Of a stretch of DNA of 64,000 nucleotides, positions 38,537 to 51,225 are shown piece after piece. The stretch spans positions 32,888,801-32,952,800 of the forward strand of contig CM034597.1 of assembly GCA_020091685.1 (NCBI GenBank). The letters are read 5' to 3'. Origin of the DNA: Lutjanus erythropterus (Eukaryota > Chordata > Actinopteri > Lutjaniformes > Lutjanidae). Numbering within the stretch: the stretch's first letter is position 1; each line of letters starts with the position of its first letter. Under the pieces are notes generated by a model that did no database searches, was not told the origin of the DNA, and saw only the letters and a list, made by a program, of their open reading frames with translations. A program made the position numbers and the translations under genes.

Positions 38537-38780
38537 AACTAGGCCTGGCTATGATTTAACAGAATTATAATACCAGTACCAGCACCCTTAAAGTGATACT
38601 GATACCAATGTAGTACTCCATTTTATACCTCTTTTCTTAGATTCTTCTTTATAAAGAATGCTTGCAGTGAGCAAAGCCGATCTGGGTACCAAAAAGACTG
38701 ATTGCAGTTTTGATACTACTTGGTACTAGTTAATTTCAATCCATACTTTAAAGGTATTGAGTAGCAATACCCAGCCCATC
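38537..38780. mobile_element. MITE-like dispersed element
   Basis: One end reads AGGCCTGGCTATGATTTA. The other, reverse-complemented, reads GGGCTGGGTATTGCTACTCA, then CAATACCTTTAAAG. The interior has TACCAAGTAGTATCAAAAC and GGTACCCAGATCGGCTTTGC (minus sense), typical of a fish MITE. About 240 bp, non-coding. Confidence 0.55.
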
Positions 38781-39654
38781 AGTGATGCCACCAAAACTAC
38801 TTGGTTAGTTTTAAAAAAATATCATAGTTAGGGATAAAATACATATTTTATTTACCTAAGTTAGGTTTTGTATGTAGCTTGAGTTACCATACATGTGATG
38901 TCAGTTATGCAGTTAACACAAAGCTATAATACGTAACATCTATGCATTAAAATATCTAAAACCACTAGACTTAAACATTTTGTTGAGTGGACTTAGCAGC
39001 CAAATGTTTCCATAATTTATTCAAGAAAAGGGTGCTAGCTGCTATAACTTCCAGGAAAACGTGGGAAATGTCAGTGTGAGGAAGAAAGTTAGCAAATGTG
39101 ACTAAACTAAGCTATTAATAGAACTTCATTGTCATTGTCATTGTCAACATGAGTTCTGCCTGAGTTATGTCAGATAGATTTTCATTCGTAATGGTGGTTG
39201 TCATCAAACTAACTTTAATGTGATACTAGACACACTAGTGAAAGAACTTACATTTGCTGCATTTATTTAACTTAAAAATAAGTCACCATCAACTTTGTTT
39301 CATACGGGACATGCACAGCGGTCTCCTGGGTAAAAGTCTGACTTTATATAGTCTCGCATCACTAAACACTGTCTCACTTGGACTCAGGGGATTTCGACCT
39401 AAATGGGGAATGGAGAAATATAGAGAACCAGCGCTGGAGAAAGGTCTAGCTGAGCACATGATCATTTTGCTGTCAGAGGAAAAAAGGCTGGGGTTGCTTG
39501 TCCATTGGCACACTTTGGATCACATCGCCATTTTCGTTAGGTGAAGGGTTAGGGTGAACAAATACATGTAAACGGGATCTACAAAGAATAAGAAAAAAAA
39601 AGTTTTGTTTCTTTAATCTAACTTATTCCAAGTATGTCATAATTATAGTGCTTA
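38781..39654. other. Intergenic, no gene seen
   Basis: Contains a small (CATTGT)n tract near 39129-39146. No gene recognised; frames at 39254-39544 and on the opposite strand overlap each other and show no family. Confidence 0.45.
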
Positions 39655-39800
39655 ATAAAAATGCAATTATGCCATTTTATCCAGTTTAAATGTATTTGTT
39701 CATAGGTCAGTCTTGAACTAACCAAGTTGGGAATAACATTGACGTAACACAGCAACAAGTCGAAGCAGGACATGCAGCGTCCATGTATATATGTGTAGGG
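39655..39800. repeat. Dispersed repeat related to 27945-28075
   Basis: See 27945-28075: the same ordered motifs, with a different central segment. Confidence 0.45.
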
Positions 39801-42521
39801 TGCTTGTCTTGGTGAAACATTTGCACATCGGGAGGTGAGCACTAGCATTAGAATGGCTAAATCACTGCAAAACAAAAGCTAACAGCTGCTAGCGGCCTGG
39901 GTGCTAATTTATCATTTTTATGTTGCTAGCTTGGAGGCTGTTGCTGTTTTCCAGGAACTTGAAGATGCTGCGCTGCCGTCCGAAACAATCAACCAATGGC
40001 AGGCCTTTACCTATAGAATACATCTGGTGAGTCAGACTAGCCTTTATACTACATCACCTGACCTCATGTTATACAGTTACTATGGCTACTAGAGGTCGCT
40101 GCCTAACAATAACGGGTTGTAATAAGTCGCTTGCACAGACAACCTAAATCTTCCTAGTATATCCCAGCATGCACTGGGGCACATTAATAAGTTAAACGTT
40201 TTATTCCAAATGTATATGTTCAGGAATTTATCACACAGATTTTAGTTTGACTTTAAATAAAATACTAAAAATCAAGGTGTATTTTTAGAGATGTTAAAAG
40301 TAATTCTGTGCAGAGTTTGTGATAGTTGTTTTTCTATGCTGATTGAATGAGATCCAGTGCAATCTTGGTAAACTTATGGGTGAGAAATCTTTTGATTTCC
40401 AACTGCAATTTCCACTTGATTGGTTCTTTCATTCCACATTCCTAGCAGGAAGAAGGGATTTGCATGTTTCTGACATTTCTGGCAGAAAGCGTCATCGCTG
40501 TCTAAACGTGTGATGGGGAATACTCTGGGCAATTTGAGTCTCTGAACCTGCATTTCCACATTGACTGCTTTCATCATATGAAATGATTAAACATCAGAGA
40601 GAAGTGAGAGAATGGCTGCGTGTGGAACAGTCGGGACTGCACGCTATATGCGTATAACACAAAGCACTTCGGGGACCCGGAGTGTGATGCTCTTATTTCA
40701 CGGCTTGGAGTAAGACATAAACCCCCGCAAATTACAACAGACTACAAACCAGTGGGAGAACCACCTGAGATAACGGGCTTTGATGCTGTGTCTTCACCAC
40801 TGCCTCCAGCAGCTATCCATCAGCACAGATCTAAAGCCCAGAAATTCTCTTCCTGTTTCTACTGAGCATTGTAGTATGCATCTTAAAAATCAGCCAAACG
40901 TGATCAGTTGAAGCCTAGATCAGATACACAGAAGTACCACACATAATGGTCTGTAAAATATCACAAGAGAGAACATTTTTGGTCATTTAGAGGTCTCATA
41001 TCTTGGATTGATGTCTAAAGGAAAAAAATAGATTTAATGATCCATGTAAAGCTGATATTATATATAAAACACCGTCTACCAGTTCTACCAGTTTTTTTTC
41101 TGTATTTCTTTTGGCTAGGTTACCTGATCCTTTACAAAGCTATTCAAGAAAATGATTGCAAAGTTTCACTCAAAAAGTCATTTTTTTTCTGTGGAATGTG
41201 TTTTCACTAAAATATGGTATTCAGAGATGCAATTTTGAAAATGAGAATAGAATAGCTCCTAATGACATTCACCAACACCTGAATTCAGCATTTTTTCCAA
41301 GATGAAATGGGTTTGAATGCACCTGACTGAACTGATGCATTTGCACTTAATCTCTCGGATTTGTTGCTTTTCTTTCTGCTTTGAAGGTTTTCTTAGAATT
41401 GTTTTTTTTATGGTTTATATATTTAAACAACTATATATTTGTTAAATATGTACCAGCATAAACAATAGATGTTGCAGAGATGCAAAACGTATTGCCTGGA
41501 GTAGTGAAACAGCCATGTGATGTGTCAAACCTTTCGAAGCTCTGTCTCCTAGAAATTACATTAATATACTAAATCATAAAGATGTCCTGAGCTGATCCTA
41601 AGGATTTATTTTAAAGATCAGTACTGGCTACAATAAAGCCGATAAAAAACTGTCTCTACTTTACTGTCATTTGTCTACATTAGCCTGCTAGTGTTGCAGA
41701 GCTGCTCTCCTTCACAACAGCTCATTTTATTGCAGCTGCAAGGCAGCTGGATTTGCAAGATCACACCAGAATCCATCTTGTAAGGCTTCAAGTTATCTGC
41801 TTGTGTCCTCAACAAAAGTTGTGCAGCCAGTCAGCATCCTAGAAAGGACAACTGCCAGCTAATGGTGTGGTTTCAGGTGTGACCAACACCAGAAGCATCC
41901 AAGGAACTGATTTGTTGAAGTTAGTTCATGTTAGACATGATAGACAGATGGTTCAAGTCTTTTCTTTTTAAAGTGCCTGCCCTTTTCTTAACAGTTTCTG
42001 AGGATGACTTCCCAGATGGTTCTGTGTAACAAACCATCTGGAGTGTCAGGTTATGGCATTGCTCCATGAGTGGGTAAAAAGCAGAAAGTGTTAATGTGAA
42101 GAAGTATTTTAGACCACCGAGTTCTGAGGTTGGCAAAATGCATGTTTTGCTAAACTCTAAACAAACTATCAATAGCATAGACTGGTGCACAAAATATTAA
42201 GTTGCTAGCCTGTTAAAATGAAAAATGGCACGAGTAGCAGGTCATATCAGCTGTCACTGTCACGTTAATGTCCTTGAGTAACCTGATTTGCAGTTTTTTG
42301 TGCTTTCTTCAGTTTCTATTGTTGGCCAAAGACTAGTTATGAAACAGTCTCACTTTAATACTAATGCCTCCATATGACCTACATAAGCAAACAAGCCCAT
42401 TAGAGAGAAGATAGACCATTTTTATATAGTTATTCTTAATGCTTGCTACCGGGTCAGATTCTCCTTGAAAGCAGATGTATTATTTCGTGGTTGTTTCTTG
42501 TAGCAACTTTAAGCAGCCTGT
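39801..42521. other. Intergenic, no gene seen
   Basis: No exon recognised. The 81-codon frame at 40620-40865 lies in a GC-richer patch but has no family signature or convincing splice context. Confidence 0.45.
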
Positions 42522-42741
42522 TCTCATCCCCAACTCATCAGATACCAGTGTTTGGTCACTGCCCCTTGGTGAGTCATACAGATACAAGTTGCGTGACGTC
42601 ACAGGATGTACGTTACATAACATACTTATGGTGACCCCAGACATGGTTTTATCCTATCTAAGACTGTTTCACCGTACTACAGTATGAGACCCCGAGGGAT
42701 GGTGACAAAACATAGGTACCTGATGAGATGGGATGAGAGGA
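42522..42741. repeat. Imperfect inverted repeat, arms of about 55-60 bp
   Basis: The left arm (42522-42580) contains CTCATCCCCAACTCATCAGA, TACC and GTCACTGCCCCTTGG. The right arm (42681-42741), reverse-complemented, contains CTCATCCCATCTCATCAGGT, ACC and GTCACCATCCCTCGG. About 100 bp separate them. This is either a folded MITE or two opposed copies of one repeat. Confidence 0.65.
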
Positions 42742-45365
42742 GGTTGTATTAAGGGATTCGGATCAGGATACTTTCTTACGCCATACAAAAGTAGTAATTG
42801 GGTGAATGGGAGCTGGACAAAGACCATGACTTTGAGTTCACACCCTGAGTCTTGCTTTGGCTTTTTCCTTACAGCAGCAGTCAATAGTTAATGACAGTGT
42901 ATGGTGCAAGTATATTTCAGAGTTGTTGATAACGAAGACATGACAAATATTCCTTTTTTCACAACAGGCAGTGGAGGTGGGTTCCAGTCACAGTAGTTCA
43001 CTGCCAACTGGATTGCACAGGGTATTCAGCCATGTTGAGCAAGACGCCAAACTGTAGGGAGCAAAAATGCATCACTTTTGACAAGCAAAATTACCCATCA
43101 GTCATTGCACAAAAAAAACAGACAATGGAGCTCACAGAGGAGTTTACACATGTCTGTAAATATTGTCATATAGTTACCAGGGAAAACATAAAATAAATAT
43201 TACATAATACTCTGTAAATAATAAACACATAATATTACATAATAATCAAATCTGCTAAATATGAATTTGTTTAGGAATAGACCTGTTACTAATGTTACTA
43301 ATTAAGGTCTAATTCAATTCAGCTGAAACAGAATCAGGGTGCTGCTACTGTGTCACTGGAAAGACTGCTACACTAAATGGAATCAGACCTTAATTATTAG
43401 TAAAACTTGTTTACCCTACTACTACATATCAAAATGCCTGCCTTGAAAAAGGCGTATGATGAACACATTTTGTAAATTAATCAAATCAATTGCATACATT
43501 TTAATAGAATAAGTATTGTAATGGTTTTTGTTTCATTCAATATTTAATTCAGTGATTGAAAAAGTTCCACAGTTGCAGCTAAAGTTTTCCAAGGTGTTTT
43601 GTGTTACCAGGGTAAAGTACAGAGTAATGATGATTTTTGTCGGGGTAAGTTCCATTCCTTACACAGGGGCAGCAGGGACTGTGAAATGGAATGCAGCTAG
43701 GTTGACTTGTCAAAGTAGAAAAAAGCACAAGTGTTAAAAATAACATTAACAATGTCTACATTCTATTCAGACGTCCAAGACAGCCATGGCAGCGGTGGTG
43801 AGCCTGCATGCGCAATACCAGGCCCCTGAAAGAGGAGAAAGTAAATGAAATTCAGCCCATCTTTAACTTTATCATCAACATGTGGCTGAATAGCTGAATG
43901 CCATGCTTTCTAGTTCTATTGTTTTAACAGTAAGAAACTTTAACTTGTGTTAAAGCCTTTTTCAAATATTTATCATCCAATCTAATTTGGATTGTTTTTC
44001 TCTTTAAAGTGTGCCTACTTTCTTTTGTAAGCGACAGACACAAAGACTCTATGGGCTTTATCTTAAATCATCTTAGTTATGATGCAGCTGACAGTGAAAA
44101 GGCCTTTGTGTTTGAGGAGGTGGTGCCCTGAGCTCCAAATAACTTTTATCCAGCTTTTTCACGGCACTTTTTTAACAGGTCAGAGCAGGAAAAGCACAGG
44201 TGTTATCAATAAACTTAATTAAGGCTGCAATCAAGGGCCTCAGTATTCTACGTGGTGACTCGGTGTAAGACCCAGATACGCCAAACAACACATCAAAACA
44301 CAATACTGTTGTGTTTGCTCACATTTTTCAGTTGAAGTTGAGGTTTCTGTGGAGAAAACTTGTTCACACAGGTGTGTCTTCAACTGGTCACAATAAAAGG
44401 CCACGCTAAAGTTTATGCCTCTGATCGGGGCTACCTCAAATATATACATATATATGTATCTATAAAAATATATGCATTCATACAAATGTTAAAGTAAATC
44501 TACAAGTTAAAACTACTAATCTGTATGGTGTGTTGTAATCAAAGGCAAAGGCTGGCATGCGTCATCTCTGTGCGCAGGTCATTACATCATGCTTGCATTA
44601 TGTAGTGTTAATTTAAAGACATTTTTAGACAAGACAAGACACTTTTCACACCAATTTTTCACTGTCATGCCATGTGTAACATTTAAACTGGCTTACTGTT
44701 TGGATGACCCTGAGTAATGAGTACTAGACCACTTGACAGGCAATTTATGGCATAACCTTTGTTTGACAGTCATTTCAATGCAATAAGAAACTGAGCTGAA
44801 AAAAAAGAGTAATTTCAAAATCTTGTGGTGGATTGTAGTCCAGTTTTCGTTTATGCATTTCACTGACATTATTTCCTCAGTGATTATTAGTATTCTCAGA
44901 CTAGATTTAAATGCATACATTGATACAAAATTTTTTAAAGATTTCTCAGGGGAGTGTACCTCTGAAACCCATCAGACATGCTGTTTAATCACCATATTTA
45001 TATGCTATGCCTGTCACCTGTGGATCTACAAGTACTAACTAACACATATTTTAACAAATTTTTAATTTCATCTCATGATTGGAATGGGAGTAAAAACAAA
45101 TGTGTTGCATTTAAATTTTTGCTGAGCGTATAATGAACTCTTTACATTTAAAGAAGTGTATTTAGAAAAGTAGACCATCTATAGACCACACATAAAAATG
45201 TATTTTATTTAGTGTATTAACAAATTGTATTATACATTTTATAGACAGTGTTTTTGTAACTTCTGTTTCACAAACAACAGCATTATAAAAATAAAAGCAC
45301 ATGTAACATATATTGTGATTGTGGTGTCATTTTTTCTCCGCAAATCTTAAGTAATACAGCATCTA
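42742..45365. other. Intergenic sequence downstream of the BRINP gene
   Basis: AT-rich, no exon recognised. A short AT-rich palindromic stretch (ATATACATATATATGTAT) lies near 44441-44460. Part of this could be a distal 3' UTR if polyadenylation is used further out. Confidence 0.45.
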
Positions 45366-46042
45366 TTTATTCATTTTGTTTATTTTGTGTTTTTTTTTTC
45401 TTTTCATACAAAAAATGTGTAGTAGAGTTTAAAAACAGGAGTGAGTTTATTGTGGTATGGGAAGCTAAAAACAATGAGATGCCCATCATGTAGGTATGTC
45501 CCAGGTTAAAACGGTGGTGGGCATGATAATACTAATTAAAAGAAAAAAAGTATTTATGTTTATTTTTGCACCCAGGAAATAAATGTGATGAGAACAAAAC
45601 CACATGCTGGTGTTGAAATGTTTATATTTGTGAGATGATTACATTGCTTGGGTAATACTTCATCAGCAAAAGCTTTTGTTTATGTATGTGAGTGTATGTG
45701 AAATTTGTGCAACTACAAATGTCAGCACATTGGCAACATATCAGTTGTGGTAGAGTTTAAAGTTTTAACTGTCAGAGTTATTATTTTCATCCGGAGAGAG
45801 AGAGAGAGAGAGAAAAAAAAAGCTATGAGGCAAGTTTGGTGAAATCCTCCTTAATTCTACAATGTTGTACAAATTTATACGAAAAGCTGACATGACCATC
45901 TCAAACGCACTCTTGAGATCCATGACGACAATGAAAATGTCCCCCAAATGTCCCTCGCACGGCTCCAGAATTGCTCTTAACCATCATCAGGCCTGTGTGA
46001 TAACTGCTCCGCCATCTGTGCACCTGGCCGCCTGCCCACTTA
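45366..46042 (-). promoter_or_regulatory. Probable 3' UTR with candidate polyadenylation signals
   Basis: The sequence following the TAA stop on the minus strand has no continuing reading frame. Minus-strand AATAAA hexamers occur at 45559-45564 (about 480 nt after the stop), 45446-45451, 45379-45384 and 45366-45371. If the UTR runs this far it includes a (TC)n tract, seen as GA repeats at 45794-45812 on the plus strand. Which signal is used, or whether the UTR is longer, cannot be told from sequence alone. Confidence 0.3.
45794..45821. repeat. GA microsatellite with an A tract
   Basis: About ten GA units followed by nine A residues on the plus strand, about 220 bp beyond the BRINP stop codon. 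It probably lies inside the 3' UTR as a CU-rich tract. Confidence 0.9.
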
Positions 46043-47159
46043 TTAGCTACATAATTTGGTTGTTTCGTATTCCATCGAGTTGGGCTGCTTGGCACTGAAA
46101 GTCTGCAGCGCTGCCTGGATCCTGGCAACGTCTGTGGTGGACAGTTTGAGCCGGTGCCGCAGCAGACACGAGAAGAGGTCCAGAGGCTGAGCTCCGGGCG
46201 GGGAGAGCCTGTTGACCCGATCCCGGATCTCCAGCAGCTGCAGCAGGGCCGAGTCCTGCGATCCCTGAGTATATGGGTAGTCTAGCTGTAAAATCAAGTC
46301 CTGGATCGCCTCCGGGTCAAAGTGCATACTATAGCCGTACACCTGGATGCTGTTGATCTTCATGTAGCCTAGATTACGTCCCGGTTCCAGGTACTCCAAG
46401 GGTTCATAATATACAGTCCCATTCCCATTACTTGAGGGCCCTCTGATGCGGCTCCGTAGGTAAAAGTGTACTGTCTCAAAAAATGTTTTCCACTTGTTGC
46501 CCAAATTCAAAGTCCAGTTGTAACAGTCATAGGGAAGGTCTAATTTAGTCCTCTCCCAGTCTGGGTAGTTATTCTGATCTATGGGCATGATCCAACTCTC
46601 CGAATGGCTCCCCCCGAACGGATTGATATAGACAGACAGCATGGGGTCCAGGGTGCTGTTCTTGGTAAGGCAGATCTGAAGAGACATCCCCAGGAGCATG
46701 TGGACATGGTTTGATTTGTATTTATTACTCTTCAGCGTCAGCAGCATCCTCTTCCTCCACGACGGGTCGAACCAGTTATTCAGCCTGACGTCGTTGCTGA
46801 CAAAGATCCCATGAATGCTGATGCGGTTGTCACGTTTCTGCAGGAGGTAGCGCAGCTCCATGTCCTGCAGGTCCGTCTCGAAGCCGATGTAGTGGTCAGT
46901 GGAGTCGGGCACTTCGTTACGGCACACGCCCTGGCTCAGCATGTAACCCTGGTTGCAGGTGGCGCAGCGGGACCGGTTCTCGTAGGAGCAGGAGGCGCAG
47001 GAGGTGCCCTCGCCCACCGTGCAGGGGATCACGCCCTGGCAGGGGGGGTGCTCGTAAGGGCAGGAGCAGCTCCTGGTCTCCTCCAGGTAGGAGCCGATGT
47101 GGTTGTTCTCACTGCAGTACATGATGGAGAGGATGTAGTTCAGCCAGTAGCTGAAGGGC
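46043..47159 (-). CDS. brinp3: Terminal coding exon of a BRINP-family gene (best fit BRINP3)
   Basis: This exon encodes 371 residues plus a TAA stop and supplies the C-terminal half of a BRINP protein, a secreted or ER-associated glycoprotein of developing neurons. Mammalian relatives are reported to restrain cell-cycle progression. The first ~80 residues hold ten cysteines (CSENNHIG, CSCPYEHPPCQG, PCTVGEG, CASC, CATCNQGYMLSQGVC), an EGF-like knot. The conserved core follows: YIGFETDLQDME, WFDPSWRKRMLLTLKSNKYK, NPFGGSHSESW, GNKWKTFFETVHFYLRSR, LDYPYTQGSQDSALLQL, LDLFSCLLRHRLKLS, ending TTKLCS. Possible N-glycosylation sites are NRS, NST, NWT and NGT. The 5' boundary is a pyrimidine-rich acceptor ending TTGCAG at 47160-47161. 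The exon opens with one G that completes an Arg codon begun in the exon at 56428-56650. No frameshift or internal stop is seen. Family is near certain. The paralogue is less sure: KLDLP/CYNWTL, MHFDPEAI and TTKLCS favour BRINP3, while the CSCPYE..PCQG segment recalls BRINP2. BRINP1 fits poorly. Confidence 0.95.
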
Positions 47160-47397
47160 CTGCAACACAGACAGAGCGGTGTGTAAGATTGTTTACTGTA
47201 AAACACACCTTTTTAATAAAATTACAAATATTCACTAAAAATTCTCCATCATATTCAAAACTGCATGAATTAAAGAAATGATTGTCATGGGGGAAATGAC
47301 AAAAGCTTGAGTTATGCAACAAAAGCTTTAAGGCATCTGAAAAATTAAAAGAAAACATCTAAATGATAAACATGAGACTAAATTAACATATCAAAGT

Positions 47398-48420
47398 TAA
47401 TTCATTCAACCTTTATTTATACTAGTGAGATCATTAAGGGACAAACCAACATCAAGTCAATCTCAGAGGTAAACAACAACAAAGATATTTGCTAATACAG
47501 TAAGGCAATACCACAGTTAGTTAATAAAATAGTCCAACTTCAATTTAAACTGAAAATAGTTAAAAAACCTGTTTAGAGAAGAAATTTTCATAGTAAACTT
47601 TACATAAATTACAATGTTAATTAAAATACAGCAATTTAGAAAACTTTATTCATTAGCTTAATAAGTAAAAATGTAAGTTAAAATACAGTTGTGCAAAATA
47701 ATCACAAGTAGTGGTTGGGAGTTTTAAGATCAAGTTTCTAAAATGACTAGGAATTATAAGTGTAATGATTGTGAGGAGGTGCTGTATTTTGTCAGGTGCA
47801 CTAAAATGAAAAGCAATTTTTCTGAGTTCAGACCTGGCCCCTGTAACATAAAGTAAGAGTCAGTCAGTAGAGCAGGTCTGATAAATCCCATCTGTGTTTA
47901 GGTAATTCAGAAAGATACCAAGGTAATTTTCCAGTAAGGGTTTTTATAGATAAAAGATACCAGTGAGCATCAAGTCTCTCTCTTGGAGAGTGGATCACCC
48001 AAAATATCTGAGGCACAATGATGTGTCCTATAAACATCACCAGTGATAAATCTTAAGCAGAGTGATAGACAGGGCCCAAAAGTTTGAGAACCGAAAAGTT
48101 TTCCATAAATTCCATCACAAGAAAACTGCCTCAACAACCGTTTTGCTGCAAAGCATGAACGCAGCAAGGCAGATGGGTTTATTTCTGTAGAAATAGCCAA
48201 CCTTTTGCATGAGTCAGCCCACGAGATTATCTATATGAAATTTGAATTTAATTAGTTTTTCATCATTCCACATGCCAAAATATTTATATTCTGGCTCTTT
48301 CAATCAGCATAAATAGCAGAAATCATTTTTTGCTGTGAAGTTTTAATATAATAATATAACTTTTTTTTGTTAGTATTAAATCAAACCCCTTTTTTCTCTT
48401 CCAACATGAAAATCTTTTTG
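47398..48420 (-). mobile_element. Decayed LINE fragment (C-terminal reverse transcriptase ORF and 3' end)
   Basis: A minus-strand frame at 47970-48200 reads ..CLSLCLRFITGDVYRTHHC.., the hallmark of the C-terminal part of the reverse transcriptase ORF in fish LINEs of the kind often labelled jockey-like. Weaker matches continue downstream out of frame. The minus-strand 3' end is AAATAAAGGTTGAATGAATT near 47398-47418, a typical terminal motif of such elements. Stops and frame breaks show it is dead. It lies in the last BRINP intron in the same orientation as the gene. Confidence 0.7.
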
Positions 48421-48486
48421 ATGATGCACCTTACAGTCAGAATATTTATAAATCCATTAAATGTGACAACATCAAAAAGCTAGTTT

Positions 48487-49215
48487 GGCAACACTTTATT
48501 TGAAGGGGTGTGCATAAGACTGTCATTACACTTGTTACAACACCTGTCATGAACATGGTGATATCAAGTATGTTATTTTTAAAGCAACAATGACATTGTT
48601 TGAGATGTCTTTGTTATGACAACCTGACATTAATCAAGGCAACATAACCTGTCAGTGTCTTTGTTATATCAACTTGACATTAACCAAGACAATTATATCT
48701 TTGTTATGACAACTTGACATTAATCAAGGCAACATAACCTGTCAGTGTCTTTGATATGACAACTTGACATTAACCAAGGCAGGAATGCCTTTGTTATAAC
48801 AACTTGACAAAAAAAAGTCTTTTTTACGACAACTTGACATTAACCAAGACATCATGACCAGACATTACTGTCGTTAAGGTTATAACGTGGTTAAGATGTC
48901 ATCAGAGATGGTTTTGTCTCACTTAATGTCAAGTTTTCATAAGAAACACATTAAAAGGTTATGCTGTGTTTGTTAATGTGAAGTTATCACAACAAACATC
49001 TCCAACAATGTCAACTTTGCATTAAAAATTACATGACAACAGTCATAAACACTCATAAAGACTCTCTCATGGTTATGACAGGTATCATGACATGGTTATA
49101 ACGGTGTAATGACAGTTGTGATGACATGGTTATAACGGTGCAATGACAGTTGTGATGACATGGTTATAACAGTGTAATGACAGTTGTTTGCCCACTGGGC
49201 AAATAAAGTGTTACT
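48487..49215. mobile_element. MITE with internal tandem repeats
   Basis: The ends are inverted: AACACTTTATTTG at 48490-48502 and CAAATAAAGTGTT at 49200-49212. Inside are about six copies of CAACTTGACATTAA-CAAGG spaced 28-49 bp apart (48620-48850) and, near the right end, three copies of a 34-bp unit containing GACATGGTTATAAC (starting 49089, 49123, 49157). I recognise this as a common teleost non-autonomous element. Confidence 0.75.
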
Positions 49216-50740
49216 GATATCTTTTGAGTATTATTTCAAAATCCCTCTTATCTTTCTCTTCCTGTTGAGTCTGAAAACATTTTGATGATACATCCCACAC
49301 TCAGCATAATATCTTCCATATTATAAAATCACACTTGGACCATTAGCTCGTGGGTCGCAGTGTTGAACAAAGTGCCAAAAAAAAACAGCAACAAAAAAAA
49401 ACATTTTGGAGGTCTAATATTTCCCTTGTCTGATTCCTGATCTAACAATGTGGACGAGGGCGGTGTGGGTGAAGTTCAGCAGTCCTCCACGGTTCTTTAT
49501 TGCTCCACATTCTCCAGGGACTCGTGCCCGCTAAGCAGGGCCCATGTTTTAGTGATACTTGAATCCCTGAATGTTTTGATCTGATCCTCGAAGAAATAAT
49601 ACCCTGTCCATATATTTGGTTTTATAAATATTTGGTTCTGAAATACTGTCATCTGGGCCTTTCAGATTAATGTTTCCGTCATAAATCTCATAGCAGAGTA
49701 TGCGTTTTTAAAAGGATATTTTTGATACATGATTCTGTCCAGGGTAACGGTTTAGTCAGTGACTGGGCGTGTATAACAATCGTCAAATGTTTTATTTATT
49801 CGAAGACACAAACTCTAATGGTAAATCAAAATTCCTGAGATTGTTTGTGAAAAAAGGAGCAGATGGACTGCATGACACGAATATAATGTCGTAAATCAGT
49901 CTTTCACTCTCTTTGTTCCACATCTGTCACACTTCTGAATCCTCTTTTGTTCTCAGCAGAGTTAGCAGTTTTGTTGTTTTGGTCGTATGCAGCTGCTAAA
50001 TTAATTTAGGGGAAACAATGGGGCCTGTATAAGTAATTTACATTCAAAAGCATATTTTCGAAGGGAAAAAAAAAAAACATTTGTCCAAACAGTTGTTTGG
50101 CTAAATAATAGTTGGGTTGCACAATGTGTACAGCACTGGGAATTTTAAGTTTAATGATGAATATTAGATCAAAGCCATTATAAGTCTGCCAAGTTTCTTT
50201 CCGCAACTTCACAAACCTGGTTTAGAGCAAATATATGAGCATATATATGAGGAATATTTCAGCATTCCAAAATAAGCGTCTATCTCAGTGCATTTTCTAC
50301 AGGGCCATTTCCTATTTCTACATAGATACAAGTGCTGTGGCAGTGTTTGTTGCCGACTTTCAGTCACTCAACATTTGATGAGACACAATGATAAATGTTG
50401 ACTGCATGTGATTGTACACAGCACGGTCGCCGGAGGAGAACAGATGAAAGTAATTTACAATAAATTTAGCTGAACTGCAGAAACTGAAACTGAAGAAGAC
50501 TGACACTTTGCATACGAAACAGTAGCTTTGAAAACTGCAGGAGAGATTCAGGATATTTGAGCGAATATATTGAGAACTTTTTTGATGTGATATACTGTAT
50601 TTAAAATCAATCACTATTAATACACTATGTTATTGTGCTCCAGTGTTTAATGCTTTTACTTTCAACCTGCAATAGATTGTGTTTTTTGTGTATGTGATGA
50701 GCATTATTTCTTGAAGGAACAATATGTATCAACTGCACGT
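49216..50740. other. Intronic, no feature recognised
   Basis: AT-rich intron sequence with short A tracts near 49376-49403 and 50068-50080. No exon or clear element was identified. Confidence 0.5.
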
Positions 50741-51225
50741 CCAAAAATGAATTAAAATAATGAGCTTGGAGCCTTAGATTGTGTATGCAATAGGCTGAAA
50801 TCTTGTGCAATCTATGGTCCATGGTTGAGGCGAGTTGTTTCCCCCTGCCCCCTCCTCTACAAACATAAGGAAGTTCAGGTAAGCTGCAGGAAAACTGCAG
50901 GAGTGCAAGACGAGCGCAACATTATAATTTGACAATGACAAGCGACAAGTCCACCACTGCAAGTTGATCAGCTGTTTATAACTGTCACCTGTCTGTTAAT
51001 GTAAAGCTAAGCCAATTATCCTGAAAACAATCTTCTCAAATTCACTGACTGCCTGTCTTCTGTTTGCCAGACTCAGTTAACATATTCCTCAATTTATTCT
51101 CAGCTATAAACATCTGCTCCCTCTGAAGCAATATTAATAATTTCTTACGACTCACAAAGAGACACCTATGCATTCGGCAAACATTCTGTATCAATTTGAA
51201 CTCTATATAATGTTGAACAGGCACA
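50741..51225. repeat. Dispersed repeat related to 26890-27130 and 57940-58120
   Basis: The first half matches 26890-27130. The second half (51100-51220) matches 57980-58110 through ATCTGCTCC, ATTTCTTACGACTCA, AGAGACACC-A and TTTGAGCTC/TTTGAACTC words. Copies are diverged and non-coding. Confidence 0.5.

Noticed and set aside
46043..47159. Assignment to BRINP1
   Set aside because: BRINP1 is the most divergent family member, and as I recall it lacks the TTKLCS ending and the CSCPYE..PCQG segment seen here; BRINP2/3 fit far better.
46811..47281. 156-codon plus-strand open frame
   Set aside because: It is antisense to the BRINP terminal exon; its Val/Ala/Gly-rich content simply mirrors the GC-rich coding strand.
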